DNA of 6,484 nucleotides from Neorhizobium sp. UBA7851 (GTDB lineage: Bacteria > Pseudomonadota > Alphaproteobacteria > Rhizobiales > Rhizobiaceae), in contig DLSX01000101.1 in assembly GCA_002500765.1 (NCBI GenBank), positions 39,273 through 45,756 of the forward strand, given 5' to 3'. Shown piece by piece: positions 1 through 5,988 of the stretch (its first letter is position 1; each line of letters starts with the position of its first letter). A model generated the notes under the pieces. The model did not search any database. It saw only the letters and a program-made list of their open reading frames with translations, and was not told the origin of the DNA. A program made the position numbers and the translations under genes.

Positions 1-639
1 ATCAACAAGGAAGCACTCAACCTTGCCGGCCACCATTACGACGGCCATACCGGCATGTTGCGCAGCCTGACGAAATCGGCAGCCGCCTATATGCTGCTGG
101 CCTCGGAAAAGCTGAAGGTCATCCACGTTTCCACCCACGTGTCCTTGCAGGAAGCGATCCGCCGCGCCACCACTGAGCGCGTGCTGGCAACGATCAAGGC
201 CGGCAACGACCATTTGAAGCGCACCGGTTATGCCGCGCCGCGCATCGCTGTTGCGGGCATCAATCCGCATTGCGGTGAAAACGGCCTTTTCGGCACCGAG
301 GATGACGACCAGATCGCCCCGGCCGTTGCCGCAGCGCGTGCCGAAGGCATCGATGCCTATGGCCCTATCTCGGCCGACACCGTGTTCCACCGCGCCTATT
401 CCGGCGCGTTCGATCTCGTCGTCGCGCAATATCACGATCAGGGTCACATCCCGATCAAGCTCGTTGCCTTCGATACGGCGGTGAACGTCTCCGTCGATCT
501 GCCGATCGACCGCACCTCGGTCGACCACGGCACGGCCTTCGACATTGCCGGCAAGGGCATCGCCAATTACGGCAACATGCTGGAAGCGATCGCTTATGCC
601 CGCAAGCTGGTAACCGGTGGTAAAGGAGGCAAGGCATGA
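1..639 (+). CDS. pdxA2: PdxA2-type 4-phospho-acid dehydrogenase (5' truncated)
   Basis: The reading frame is open from base 1, so this is the last 212 residues of a protein that usually has about 330. It belongs to the PdxA family of NAD-dependent, metal-dependent dehydrogenases that oxidise a hydroxyl next to a decarboxylating carbon. All three expected metal-binding histidines are visible: GHT (bases 46-48), NPHCGE (268-270) and YHDQGH (433-435). The YHDQGHIPIK signature followed by FDTAVN resembles PdxA2 proteins rather than E. coli PdxA, which has YHDQGLP. Characterised PdxA2 enzymes act on D-threonate or D-erythronate 4-phosphate and yield dihydroxyacetone phosphate and CO2, usually next to a DUF1537 kinase. 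Such a kinase would lie upstream, outside the window. A biosynthetic role in vitamin B6 is less likely given the catabolic neighbours. The stop codon overlaps the next start as ATGA, and the last residues (GGKGGKA) are encoded by that gene's ribosome site. Confidence 0.88.
   Translation: MNKEALNLAGHHYDGHTGMLRSLTKSAAAYMLLASEKLKVIHVSTHVSLQEAIRRATTERVLATIKAGNDHLKRTGYAAPRIAVAGINPHCGENGLFGTEDDDQIAPAVAAARAEGIDAYGPISADTVFHRAYSGAFDLVVAQYHDQGHIPIKLVAFDTAVNVSVDLPIDRTSVDHGTAFDIAGKGIANYGNMLEAIAYARKLVTGGKGGKA
622..629 (+). promoter_or_regulatory. Ribosome binding site of the Fe-ADH gene
   Basis: AAAGGAGG lies six bases before the ATG at 636, inside the 3' end of the pdxA2 frame. It supports ATG 636 as the start and translational coupling of the two genes. 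Confidence 0.8.
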
Positions 640-1757
640 GCAGCGCCCCCGTCATCATCCTGCATCAGCCGAAAAGGTTGATCGTCGGTGCCGGTACGAT
701 CGGCGAGGTCGGTCCCTGGGCCGGCGACGTTGCCTCGACGCTGGTGATTGCGACCCCGATCACCGCCGGTTTCGTCGATCGCCTGAAACTGCCGGGCAAT
801 GTTTCTCTGTTCGATGCGATTCCCGGTGAGCCGGAAATCGCCACGCTCGAAGCGGCGCTGAATGCCGCGCGCTCGGCCAAGCCCGATCTCGTCGTCGGTC
901 TCGGCGGTGGTTCGGTCATGGATGTCGCCAAGCTGGTGGCAGCCCTTTGGGATGGCGAGCAGGTGCTTGCCGATGTTGCCGGCCCCAACAAGGTTGCCGG
1001 CCGCAAGACCCGTTTGGCCCAAGTCGCGACGACGGCCGGCACCGGTTCGGAAGCCGGTATCCGCTCGCTGATCACCGATCCGGCCTCCGGCGCCAAGATC
1101 GCCGTCGAAAGCCCGCATCTGATCGCCGATCTCGCCGTGCTCGACCCGGAACTGACCTATTCCGTACCACCGGCGGTGACGGCCGCAACCGGCGTGGATG
1201 CCATGGCGCATTGCGTCGAGGCGTTTACCAGCAAACGCGCGCATCCGATGATCGACGGTTTTGCCCGTATGGGTTTTTCACTCGTCGGCAAATATCTGGG
1301 CCGCGCCGTGAAGGATGGATCGGACCGGGAGGCCCGCGAGGGCATGATGCTCGCCTCCTATTACGGCGGCATCTGCCTCGGGCCGGTCAATACGGCGGCC
1401 GGTCATGCCATTGCCTATCCGCTCGGCACGCTGCTGCACCTGCCGCACGGTCTGGCGAACGCCATCGTGTTTCCGCATGTTCTTGCCTTCAACCAGCCGG
1501 TCGTGTCGGCCAAGACGGCGGAAGTGGCGGATGCGCTCGGCTTGGGCAAGGGTCTGTCACAGGCGGATTTGAGCGGTGCGGCGCATCGCTTCTGTGCCGA
1601 TCTCGGTATCGAGATGTCGCTGGCGAAACATGGCGCTGATGAAGCGGACCTGCCACGCTTTGCCGCCGATGCGCACGCCATCCGCCGCCTGATGGATCAC
1701 AATCCGGCCGATATGAGCGTCGAGGATGTGCTTTCGATTTACCGGGCCAGTTTCTGA
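636..1757 (+). CDS. Iron-containing (group III) alcohol dehydrogenase
   Basis: A 373-residue protein of normal length for the Fe-ADH family. The N-terminal half is the dinucleotide-binding part, with GGGSVMDVAK at residues 90-99 and TTAGTGSE at 132-139. The C-terminal half is all-helical and supplies the metal ligands, predicted as D188 and H192 (GVDAMAHCVEAF), H257 (AAGHAIAYPLG) and H271 (LPHGLANA). All four are intact, so a metal-dependent, NAD(P)-linked alcohol/aldehyde oxidoreductase is expected. This argues against the maleylacetate-reductase subgroup, which lacks the metal. The enzyme should be cytosolic. The start is fixed by a strong ribosome site and the ATGA overlap with pdxA2, so both steps probably serve one pathway. 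The substrate cannot be told from sequence; a hydroxy-acid or short polyol is an inference. Transcription probably ends at the hairpin just downstream. Confidence 0.9.
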   Translation: MSSAPVIILHQPKRLIVGAGTIGEVGPWAGDVASTLVIATPITAGFVDRLKLPGNVSLFDAIPGEPEIATLEAALNAARSAKPDLVVGLGGGSVMDVAKLVAALWDGEQVLADVAGPNKVAGRKTRLAQVATTAGTGSEAGIRSLITDPASGAKIAVESPHLIADLAVLDPELTYSVPPAVTAATGVDAMAHCVEAFTSKRAHPMIDGFARMGFSLVGKYLGRAVKDGSDREAREGMMLASYYGGICLGPVNTAAGHAIAYPLGTLLHLPHGLANAIVFPHVLAFNQPVVSAKTAEVADALGLGKGLSQADLSGAAHRFCADLGIEMSLAKHGADEADLPRFAADAHAIRRLMDHNPADMSVEDVLSIYRASF

Positions 1758-1777
1758 AGAAGCTGGTTTGGAGGAGG

Positions 1778-1809
1778 AAAGGCGGCGCGAGTGATCGCGT
1801 CGCCTTTTT
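1778..1809 (+). terminator. Rho-independent terminator after the Fe-ADH gene
   Basis: A 13-bp stem (1778-1790 pairing with 1795-1807, one G-T wobble at 1785/1800) closes on a four-base GTGA loop and runs into TTTTT at 1805-1809. It starts 20 bases after the Fe-ADH stop. On the opposite strand the tail has only three T residues, so it would work poorly for the convergent gntR transcript. Confidence 0.9.
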
Positions 1810-1902
1810 CATTTTCTGCACAAGAGAATACTCCCTGCCCTTCAACATCGAATACGCTCAAATGCCGCGGCACAGACAATTTTCGCGTATGAGCTGAGAA
1901 AC
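1810..1902. other. Convergent intergenic spacer
   Basis: This is the space between the plus-strand terminator and the 3' end of the minus-strand regulator gene. It holds a perfect 10-bp palindrome TGCCGCGGCA (1863-1872) inside a wider 6-bp inverted repeat, ATACGC (1852-1857) and GCGTAT (1885-1890). No T-run follows on the minus strand, so I do not call it a terminator. No gene is seen here. Confidence 0.5.
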
Positions 1903-2865
1903 TCACCAGATATATTCGACATCCGGCGTCGTTCTGGTCTCAAGATACTCCGTCAACCGCTCGACGATCTGGCCGCAGGAAAGATCGAGATGTTCGCGAA
2001 GCCGTTGTGCGGCATCGCCACCCCGCCCCTCAAGCATGAAGGAGATGATCTCTTTGTGGTCATGCATGAAGGTTTCGATCGTCGGATTGTCCGACAACGT
2101 GACCTGAAGGTATTTGCCGCAGATATAGGTCGGCGCAGTGCGGGAAAGCGCCTCGATGATTTCCGGGTTGGGGCAGTAACCGAGGCATCGCTGATGAAGG
2201 TCGTTCTCCAATCCATCGAGATCGACGATATCGAGAGCGGGCGAAACCGCGATGGCTTGGCCCAGGCGGCCCAGCATGGCTTCGAGTTCACCATGCGGTA
2301 TCAGAGAGGTTGCGGCTTGGAGGGCGACGGGTTCAAGTATCCGGCGCAAATCGTAGAGATTGCGGCAGCGCTCCACATCCAGCCCGACAATCTGCCAGTG
2401 GCCGCCACTGCCCCGCGCGACAATACCGAGCTTGTTGGCCCGGAAGATCAGGTCGCGCGCCAGCGTGCGGCCGATGCCGAAATGCCGGGCGAGGGCCAGT
2501 TCGTTGACACGCAGGTGACCGGACATCGAATGCAGGATCAGCTCGCGCTCGATCCTGAAATACAGTTCGTCATGGGCGCTCTGGTTGGCATCCACCTCGC
2601 CATCACCCAATGTCAGGTGATCGGCCGTCAGCGTGAAGCGGAAGGGTTCACTGTCGTTTCCGACAACGAAACCCTGCCCGTCATGGGGGCGCACTCTGCC
2701 CTGCGCCTCCAGTATTTCGAAAGCCTGCTTTACCGGAGAGCGGCTCGACCCGAAGATCTTGGCGACTTCGGCGATCTTGATGATCGCACCGGTGGCGATC
2801 CGCTCCTCACGGATCGCCCCATCGAGATGTTCGGCTATGCGCCGATAGGCCGGCTGTCGCTCCAA
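1903..2865 (-). CDS. GntR/FCD-family regulator with two winged-helix domains
   Basis: A 320-residue transcription factor, longer than the usual 220-250 residues of the FadR/FCD group. Residues 5-69 form a GntR winged helix (recognition region FGSSRSPVKQAFEILEAQG, then GQGFVV as the wing). Residues 97-160 look like a second one (LRVNELALARHFGIGRTLARDLI, then GGHWQIV). The FCD ligand-binding domain occupies about 165-312 and keeps likely metal-ligand histidines H224, H270 and H292, with E220 where the family usually has Asp. Such proteins normally bind an organic acid and repress catabolic genes. The gene follows the dehydratase by 25 bases, so the two are probably co-transcribed and autoregulated. 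The start is TTG at 2865-2863: an in-frame TAA lies 12 bases upstream, no upstream ATG is possible, and GGAGAG precedes it. No symbol is assigned because the target is unknown. Confidence 0.88.
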   Translation of the reverse strand: MERQPAYRRIAEHLDGAIREERIATGAIIKIAEVAKIFGSSRSPVKQAFEILEAQGRVRPHDGQGFVVGNDSEPFRFTLTADHLTLGDGEVDANQSAHDELYFRIERELILHSMSGHLRVNELALARHFGIGRTLARDLIFRANKLGIVARGSGGHWQIVGLDVERCRNLYDLRRILEPVALQAATSLIPHGELEAMLGRLGQAIAVSPALDIVDLDGLENDLHQRCLGYCPNPEIIEALSRTAPTYICGKYLQVTLSDNPTIETFMHDHKEIISFMLEGRGGDAAQRLREHLDLSCGQIVERLTEYLETRTTPDVEYIW

Positions 2866-2875
2866 GTCTCTCTCC
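2866..2875 (-). promoter_or_regulatory. Ribosome binding site that fixes the TTG start of the GntR gene
   Basis: Read on the minus strand, GGAGAGAGAC lies directly before TTG. The in-frame TAA just upstream excludes a longer protein, and the next in-frame ATG would remove the first winged helix. Confidence 0.7.
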
Positions 2876-2890
2876 GATTACAATCTGGCA

Positions 2891-4441
2891 TCAGGTGATC
2901 GCGCCGAGCTGCCAGGGCACGAATTCGTTGTTGCCGTAGTCATAGATTTCGCTGAGCGTCCTTTGCCCCGATGCGACCGCGACCAGTGTTTCGAAAATCC
3001 GTTCACCGGCTTCTTCGATGCTTTCACGTCCATTGACGATATCGCCGCAATTGACGTCCATGTCCTCGCTCATGTGTTCGAACATTTCCGTATTGGTTGC
3101 AACCTTGATCGTCGGTACCGGCTTGAAACCGGAGACGGAACCGCGGCCGGTGGTGAAGATCAGCATGTTGCAGCCGCCGGCGATCTGGCCGGTCACAGCA
3201 ACCGGATCGTAACCGGGCGTATCCATGAAGACGAAGCCGGTTTCGTCAATGATCTCCGCATATTCATAGACGGCCTGCATGGGCATCGAGCCACCCTTGG
3301 CGACCGCTCCGAGCGACTTTTCGAGGATCGTCGTCAGACCACCGGCCTTGTTGCCGTGCGATGGGTTGTTGTTGAGTTCGGCACCGTGACGGGCCGTATA
3401 ATCGCCCCACCATTCGATCCGATCCATCAGCTTCTGCGCAACTTCCGGCTTTACCGCCCGCATGGTGAGAAGATGTTCCGCGCCATAGATTTCCGGCGTC
3501 TCGCTCAAGACCGCAGTTCCGCCGTGCTTGACCAGCAGATCAGACGCATGGCCGAGCGCCGGATTTGCGGAAATGCCGGAATAACCATCCGAACCGCCGC
3601 ATTGCAGCGCGAGCTTCAGTTTCGAAAGCGGCTGGGTCGTGCGCTCCTGCCCTTTCAATGCATCGAGCATTTCGACGATGATGGCAGACGCGACCTCGAC
3701 CGTCTTGCGGGTACCGCCGAGCTGCTGGATCGTCATGGTCCTCAAAAACTGGCTTTCCTCCAGGCCATATTTCTCCTGGATCAGCGAGATCTGGTTCACC
3801 TCGCAGCCGAGGCCGATCATCAGGATGCCGGCAAAGTTCGGATTGCGCGCGTAGCCGCTCAGCGTCCGGATCAGATACTCGTAACCCTCGGTGCCCGTAC
3901 CGATCGCGCAGCCCTGCCCATGCGTCAGAGCAACCACGCCGTCGATATTGTCGTAACCGTTCAGGCCGCCGCCGCGGTTGAAATGATCAGCGATCGCGTG
4001 GGACACAGTGGCGGAACAGTTCACCGACGAGATGATGCCGATATAGTTGCGCGTGCCAACCTGGCCGTCCGGCCGCAGATAGCCTTCGAAAGTGCGCCGT
4101 TCCGCCTCCGGCACAAAATCGATCACCGGCACATGTGACGAGAAATGATGCGTCACGTCGCTGTCCTGCATGGCGATATTCTGCAGATGGACATGATCTC
4201 CGGGTGCGATATCGCAACTGGCAATGCCGATCGTCTGCCCGTATTTCGTCGCCGCTTCGCCCTTGGCAATCGGCCGGATCGCGATCTTGTGACCCCGCGG
4301 AATGACTGCAGTCGCGACGATTCCATTGACGCCGGACACCTCGCCAACACCAATCTCGCGTCGAGCTACAGCGACATTATCCAGCGAATTCAATAGAATG
4401 GCGGCAGGAATATTCGAGCCGGCCTGGACATCAATTTTCAT
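2891..4441 (-). CDS. UxaA/GarD-family sugar-acid dehydratase (altronate dehydratase-like)
   Basis: A 516-residue cytosolic enzyme with the full architecture of the altronate/galactarate dehydratase family. An N-terminal SAF-like domain covers about 12-90, and the catalytic part runs from about 118 to the end. Family motifs seen are GYLRPDGQVGTRNY (120-133), VNCSA (C142), LTHGQGC (172-178), GLGCE (C213), QCGGSDGYSG (280-289), MDTPGYDP (406-413) and FTTGRGSVSG (429-438). The conserved His and Cys residues fit a metal-dependent (iron) dehydratase giving a 2-keto-3-deoxy acid. D-altronate dehydratase (UxaA) and galactarate dehydratase (GarD) are the known activities. The motifs look nearer to UxaA, but substrate cannot be assigned. 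No kdgK, kdgA or uronate isomerase gene is present here, so this may be an uncharacterised member using another polyhydroxy acid. The start has AGGAGG five bases upstream. It heads a minus-strand operon with the GntR regulator. Confidence 0.88.
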   Translation of the reverse strand: MKIDVQAGSNIPAAILLNSLDNVAVARREIGVGEVSGVNGIVATAVIPRGHKIAIRPIAKGEAATKYGQTIGIASCDIAPGDHVHLQNIAMQDSDVTHHFSSHVPVIDFVPEAERRTFEGYLRPDGQVGTRNYIGIISSVNCSATVSHAIADHFNRGGGLNGYDNIDGVVALTHGQGCAIGTGTEGYEYLIRTLSGYARNPNFAGILMIGLGCEVNQISLIQEKYGLEESQFLRTMTIQQLGGTRKTVEVASAIIVEMLDALKGQERTTQPLSKLKLALQCGGSDGYSGISANPALGHASDLLVKHGGTAVLSETPEIYGAEHLLTMRAVKPEVAQKLMDRIEWWGDYTARHGAELNNNPSHGNKAGGLTTILEKSLGAVAKGGSMPMQAVYEYAEIIDETGFVFMDTPGYDPVAVTGQIAGGCNMLIFTTGRGSVSGFKPVPTIKVATNTEMFEHMSEDMDVNCGDIVNGRESIEEAGERIFETLVAVASGQRTLSEIYDYGNNEFVPWQLGAIT

Positions 4442-4446
4442 CTCAT

Positions 4447-4452
4447 CCTCCT
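4447..4452 (-). promoter_or_regulatory. Ribosome binding site of the dehydratase gene
   Basis: On the minus strand AGGAGG lies five bases before the ATG at 4441-4439. A nearer upstream ATG overlapping it is out of frame. Confidence 0.75.
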
Positions 4453-4463
4453 AAAGAAAGAAA

Positions 4464-4486
4464 TTGACTTTGTCGACAAAAGTCAT
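4464..4486. promoter_or_regulatory. Candidate GntR operator 1
   Basis: It contains the perfect 12-bp palindrome TTTGTCGACAAA (4469-4480), flanked by TGAC (4465-4468) and GTCA (4482-4485) as outer arms. Operators of FCD-type GntR regulators are commonly short palindromes with GT...AC arms, so this is a good candidate site for the regulator encoded downstream on the minus strand. Its position just before the dehydratase ribosome site, about where transcription should begin, fits repression. Binding itself is an inference. Confidence 0.6.
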
Positions 4487-4491
4487 TTCAT
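4464..4491 (+). promoter_or_regulatory. Possible promoter of the ABC transporter operon
   Basis: TTGACT (4464-4469) and TTTCAT (4486-4491, 4 of 6 matches) are separated by 16 bases that hold the palindrome. An alternative is TTGACG (4491-4496) with AATAAT (4516-4521), a 19-base spacer. Either would be within reach of the regulator; I cannot choose between them. Confidence 0.3.
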
Positions 4492-4511
4492 TGACGCTAT
4501 CGAACTGTCAA
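4483..4511 (-). promoter_or_regulatory. Possible promoter of the dehydratase-gntR operon
   Basis: A perfect TTGACA -35 box is read on the minus strand at 4511-4506. The -10 box 17 bases further on (about 4488-4483) is a poor match. Transcription would begin within or next to the TTTGTCGACAAA palindrome, a usual repressor position. Confidence 0.4.
4491..4511. promoter_or_regulatory. Candidate operator 2 (TTGAC-N11-GTCAA)
   Basis: The inverted repeat TTGAC (4491-4495) and GTCAA (4507-4511) uses the same arms as the outer arms of the first site, whose spacer is 13 rather than 11. The right arm is also part of the best minus-strand -35 box, so some of the symmetry may be promoter sequence by chance. 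Confidence 0.35.
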
Positions 4512-4592
4512 GGAAAATAATCGGAGCAGGTTTTCCGGTTTCGCGTCGTCGAGGAGGGTGACACGAAACATGCTGCAACCGACCTGATGGTG

Positions 4593-4601
4593 AGGAGGAG
4601 G
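4593..4601 (+). promoter_or_regulatory. Ribosome binding site that favours a TTG start for permease 1
   Basis: AGGAGGAGG ends six bases before TTG 4608. It lies downstream of the alternative ATG 4587, which has no ribosome site of its own. Confidence 0.7.
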
Positions 4602-4607
4602 AACAGC

Positions 4608-5291
4608 TTGGACTATGTGTTCGATTTCAGCTTTCTCGAAAGCTTTCGATCCGAAATCATCAATGGCGTGCGCCTGACGGTCATGCTCACGGTGGTCTCG
4701 ATCCTGCCGGGTTTTGCGCTCGGCACGGCCTGCGCCGTCGGCCGGCTTTACGGCCCGCGCTGGCTGCAGACCGCGATTACCATCTATATCGAGGCGATCC
4801 GCAATACGCCGCTGATCATCCAGGTCTTCTGGCTGTTCTTCGGCCTGACCGTGCTCGGCGCTCGCATCGGCCCGTTCAATGCGGCGGTCATTGCGCTGGT
4901 CATCAACACCGGCGCCTATTCAGCCGAGATAATGCGTGCAGGCTTCCAGGCCATACCCAAGGGGCAGCTGGAAGCAGCGAACTGTCTTGCCATGACGCGT
5001 CGCCAGATTTTCTGGAATATCCAGCTGCCGCAGGCCGCCGAACTGGTCTATCCGGCTCTGGTCAGCCAGTTCATCCTGATGATGCTGGCAACCTCGATCA
5101 TGTCGCAGATCTCGGTCGAGGAGCTGACGGGCGTCGGGTATCAGGTCCAGTCCATCACCTTCCGCGGCTTCGACGTCTATCTGGTGATCGCGGTGCTCTA
5201 TCTCGCGCTCGCCACCATGCTGCGGCTCTGTCTCCATGGTGCAGCCCAGCTCGCCTTCACCCGCCTGCGTAAGCTGAGGACACCGCTATGA
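4608..5291 (+). CDS. PAAT-type ABC transporter permease 1
   Basis: An inner-membrane permease of the polar amino acid importer (HisM/GlnP) type, 227 residues from the TTG start, the normal length. Numbering from that TTG, an amphipathic N-terminus is followed by about five membrane segments (about 22-45, 64-83, 89-105, 145-165 and 185-207). IRNTPLIIQVFWLFFG (64-79) is the typical segment of this family. The EAA loop (EAANCLAM, 122-129, on to the LPQA motif) is where the ATPase docks. An in-frame ATG at 4587 would add seven residues (MVRRRNS), but they would be encoded by the ribosome site itself, so TTG 4608 is preferred. It is the first gene of a transporter operon with permease 2 and the ATPase. 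No substrate-binding protein gene precedes it. The substrate is unknown; amino acids, opines and related polar compounds are typical for the family. Confidence 0.88.
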   Translation: MDYVFDFSFLESFRSEIINGVRLTVMLTVVSILPGFALGTACAVGRLYGPRWLQTAITIYIEAIRNTPLIIQVFWLFFGLTVLGARIGPFNAAVIALVINTGAYSAEIMRAGFQAIPKGQLEAANCLAMTRRQIFWNIQLPQAAELVYPALVSQFILMMLATSIMSQISVEELTGVGYQVQSITFRGFDVYLVIAVLYLALATMLRLCLHGAAQLAFTRLRKLRTPL

Positions 5292-5350
5292 GCCACTGTC
5301 CCGCCTCCATTTCCGAACGTCCGAAAGGAGATCGCCCATGCTCGGTGTGA
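5288..5350 (+). CDS. 20-codon mini-ORF between the permease genes
   Basis: An ATG overlaps the permease 1 stop as ATGA and opens 20 codons in another frame, ending at TGA 5348-5350 just inside permease 2. TGAGGA lies about seven bases before the ATG. The sequence (MSHCPASISE...) has no recognisable features. It could carry ribosomes across the 46-base gap to permease 2, or be chance. It is given as a candidate only. Confidence 0.2.
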   Translation: MSHCPASISERPKGDRPCSV

Positions 5351-5988
5351 GTATCGATCAATACGGCTTTCTGGTTCAGGGCGCTTTCTGGACCGTCGTC
5401 CTCTCGCTGATGGGCTTTGTCGGCGGCACCGTTGTCGGCCTGCCCGTTGCACTCGCCCGCATATCGCGCGGCTGGTTCCTCTGTCGTGCCGCAAGCCTCT
5501 ATGTGCAGTTCGTGCAGGGCATTCCGCTGCCGGTCATCATGTTCGTCGTCTATTTCGGCGTCAGCATCTATGGTTTCGACGTCAATGCGCTGGTCGCGGC
5601 AGCGATTGCCATGACGCTCTATTCCAGCGCCTATCTCGGCGAAATCTGGAAGGGCTGCATTCAGGCGGTGCCGAAGACCCAGTGGGAGGCCGGCGAATGC
5701 CTGGCGCTCACCAACCTGCAGCGTTTCATCTACATCATCCTGCCGCAAGCGTTGCGCATTGCCGTGCCGCCGACGGTCGGTTTCCTGGTGCAGATCGTCA
5801 AGAACACATCCTATTCGGTGGTGATCGGCTTCTTCGATCTCACCTACTCGGCAAAAATCCTGAACAACGCCACGTTCAAGCCCTTCGTCATCTTCACCGC
5901 CGCGGCGCTGATCTATTTCGCCATCTGCTTCCCGCTGTCGCGCTACGCCCGCCGGTTTGAGCTGCGCCTTCACAGGAGAAACGCATGA
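5338..5988 (+). CDS. PAAT-type ABC transporter permease 2
   Basis: A 216-residue inner-membrane permease, partner of the upstream permease in the heterodimeric channel. It has about five hydrophobic segments (about 12-40, 54-77, 83-103, 141-165 and 182-200). The family segment reads VQGIPLPVIMFVVYFG (59-74), slightly divergent from the common RGTPL form. The ATPase-docking EAA loop is EAGECLAL (117-124), followed by LPQALR. AAGGAG (5325-5330) stands seven bases before the ATG, which supports this start. The gene begins 46 bases after the permease 1 stop and its own stop overlaps the ATPase start as ATGA. Substrate is not predictable from the permease alone. Confidence 0.9.
   Translation: MLGVSIDQYGFLVQGAFWTVVLSLMGFVGGTVVGLPVALARISRGWFLCRAASLYVQFVQGIPLPVIMFVVYFGVSIYGFDVNALVAAAIAMTLYSSAYLGEIWKGCIQAVPKTQWEAGECLALTNLQRFIYIILPQALRIAVPPTVGFLVQIVKNTSYSVVIGFFDLTYSAKILNNATFKPFVIFTAAALIYFAICFPLSRYARRFELRLHRRNA

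Noticed and set aside
594..1244. 216-codon minus-strand frame opposite the Fe-ADH gene
   Set aside because: It is a shadow of the Fe-ADH gene: glycine and arginine rich, with no domain.
1852..1890. Nested inverted repeats downstream of gntR as a minus-strand terminator
   Set aside because: The outer arms are only six base pairs around a 27-base loop and no T-run follows on the minus strand.
1990..2898. 302-codon open frame on the plus strand opposite gntR
   Set aside because: The minus-strand frame encodes recognisable winged-helix and FCD domains. The plus-strand translation has no recognisable fold, so it is a shadow.
2963..4138. 391-codon open frame on the plus strand opposite the dehydratase gene
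   Set aside because: It is antisense to a gene with clear family motifs, its translation looks like a low-complexity Arg/Asp/His-rich shadow, and no ribosome site or known domain is visible. Long antisense frames are expected with this codon bias.
4570..4587. Five-codon frame MLQPT as an attenuator leader peptide
   Set aside because: There is no run of regulatory codons and no terminator/antiterminator hairpin before permease 1, so it is only mentioned within the leader finding.
5257..5973. 238-codon minus-strand frame opposite permease 2
   Set aside because: It is antisense to a typical ABC permease; the product is rich in Arg, Glu, Asp and His, as expected from reversing membrane-protein codons.
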